A stretch of 64,000 nucleotides of DNA, taken from contig JAOMRN010000001.1 in NCBI GenBank assembly GCA_028355015.1, forward strand, positions 372,001 through 436,000, in the 5' to 3' direction. Numbering within the stretch: the first letter of the stretch is position 1; the number at the start of each line of letters is the position of its first letter. The notes beneath the pieces are model-generated. The model worked only from the letters and a program-made list of their open reading frames with translations, ran no database searches and was not told the origin of the DNA. Shown here piece by piece: positions 63,683 to 64,000 of the stretch. The stretch comes from MGIIb-O2 sp002494975 (GTDB taxonomy: Archaea > Thermoplasmatota > Poseidoniia > Poseidoniales > Thalassarchaeaceae). The position numbers were made by a program, and so were the translations under genes.

Positions 63683-64000
63683 ATGACATTTGGAGAGGTT
63701 CATATTCCATTTTGGGAAGACTCAGGTCATCATCGAAGAACGTGTTCTGTTACTGGATTATACTTTTGGACAAGAGATGAATCAAGAACAACCTCCGGGG
63801 ACACAAATGAAGACCCATATACATTCATTGGAAGCCCTATAATTGATGGTTTTCCCATGAAGGGTAAAGTTCTGAAAGACGCAATGCGTAATTCTTTCCT
63901 CAATTATTTTACATCAAATGATCACACTATGGTGAATCCCTATCCAGTTATTGCTAGGTGGAGGGATGATATTCATCTGACAATAGCTAGTATCGCGGAC
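63683..64000 (+). CDS. alaS: Alanyl-tRNA synthetase, N-terminal part (cut by window edge)
   Basis: A frame opens at ATG 63683 and runs to the window end (106 codons). It holds the archaeal AlaRS opening: HHRRTCSVTGLYFWTRDES, TSGDTNEDPYTFIGSP, then AMRNSFLNYFTSNDHTM and PYPVIARWRDDIHLTIASIAD, which is class II motif 1 and its following strand. The rest of the gene lies beyond the window. An ATG at 63678 is out of frame. Confidence 0.92.
   Translation, partial: MTFGEVHIPFWEDSGHHRRTCSVTGLYFWTRDESRTTSGDTNEDPYTFIGSPIIDGFPMKGKVLKDAMRNSFLNYFTSNDHTMVNPYPVIARWRDDIHLTIASIAD

Overview
The window is a low-GC, gene-dense archaeal chromosome segment, most likely from a planktonic Marine Group II euryarchaeon (Poseidoniales, Thermoplasmatota). 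The domain is set by archaeal information genes: the PolD small subunit DP1, Rpo7, Spt4, ribosomal proteins S24e and S27ae, Nob1, the DtdA-type D-aminoacyl-tRNA deacylase, archaeal-type AlaRS, and TyrS/PheS. The finer placement is inferred from the mix of fatty-acid/amino-acid oxidation genes, giant secreted proteins and bacterial-looking acquisitions; no rRNA is present to confirm it. Many genes use a Shine-Dalgarno core of the GGAGGTGA type, often overlapping the stop codon of the gene before. Others look leaderless, with a TATA-like box about 26 bases before the ATG.

Layout. 1-9 kb: etfB-etfA electron-transfer flavoprotein with a glutaryl-CoA-dehydrogenase-like enzyme, a secreted propeller-like protein, TyrS, a long-form HMG-CoA synthase (mevalonate route to archaeal lipids) and a second acyl-CoA dehydrogenase. 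9-18 kb: an H-protein-like gene whose lipoyl lysine is replaced, a bacterial-type class II CCA/poly(A) nucleotidyltransferase, a ParB/SerK-like protein, a HEAT-repeat protein with a PCMT-like methyltransferase, tRNA-Val, PncC/CinA, DP1, a HAD phosphatase, a MoaD/SAMP-like protein, TatA and Nob1. 18-25 kb: a VTT membrane protein, a secreted esterase on a stalk of sixteen 22-residue Ca-binding-type repeats, tRNA-Glu, MscS, a TPR protein and two unknown membrane genes.

25-34 kb holds the most distinctive block. Two LVIVD-type propeller proteins, two small H/C/C 'LDP' membrane-anchored proteins, two SCO1/SenC-like lipoproteins and a YHYH-domain protein lie together. All are exported or membrane-anchored. 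The block looks like an envelope copper or redox module without an oxidase beside it.

34-53 kb: PheS, FolD, PurC, a 1,882-residue surface protein, a strongly structured non-coding stretch leading into rpo7-spt4-rps24e-rps27ae, DtdA, proline dehydrogenase, an HVO_0476-type zinc-finger protein, a methyltransferase-like protein, and a membrane-anchored subtilase behind a zinc-ribbon membrane protein. 53-64 kb: divergent tRNA-Ser and tRNA-Thr, a 2,384-residue surface protein, a tiny coiled-coil protein, an AlkA-like glycosylase, a secreted HTH-motif protein, RtcB and the start of alaS.

All six tRNA genes encode their 3' CCA. I see no insertion sequence, prophage, CRISPR array or rRNA.
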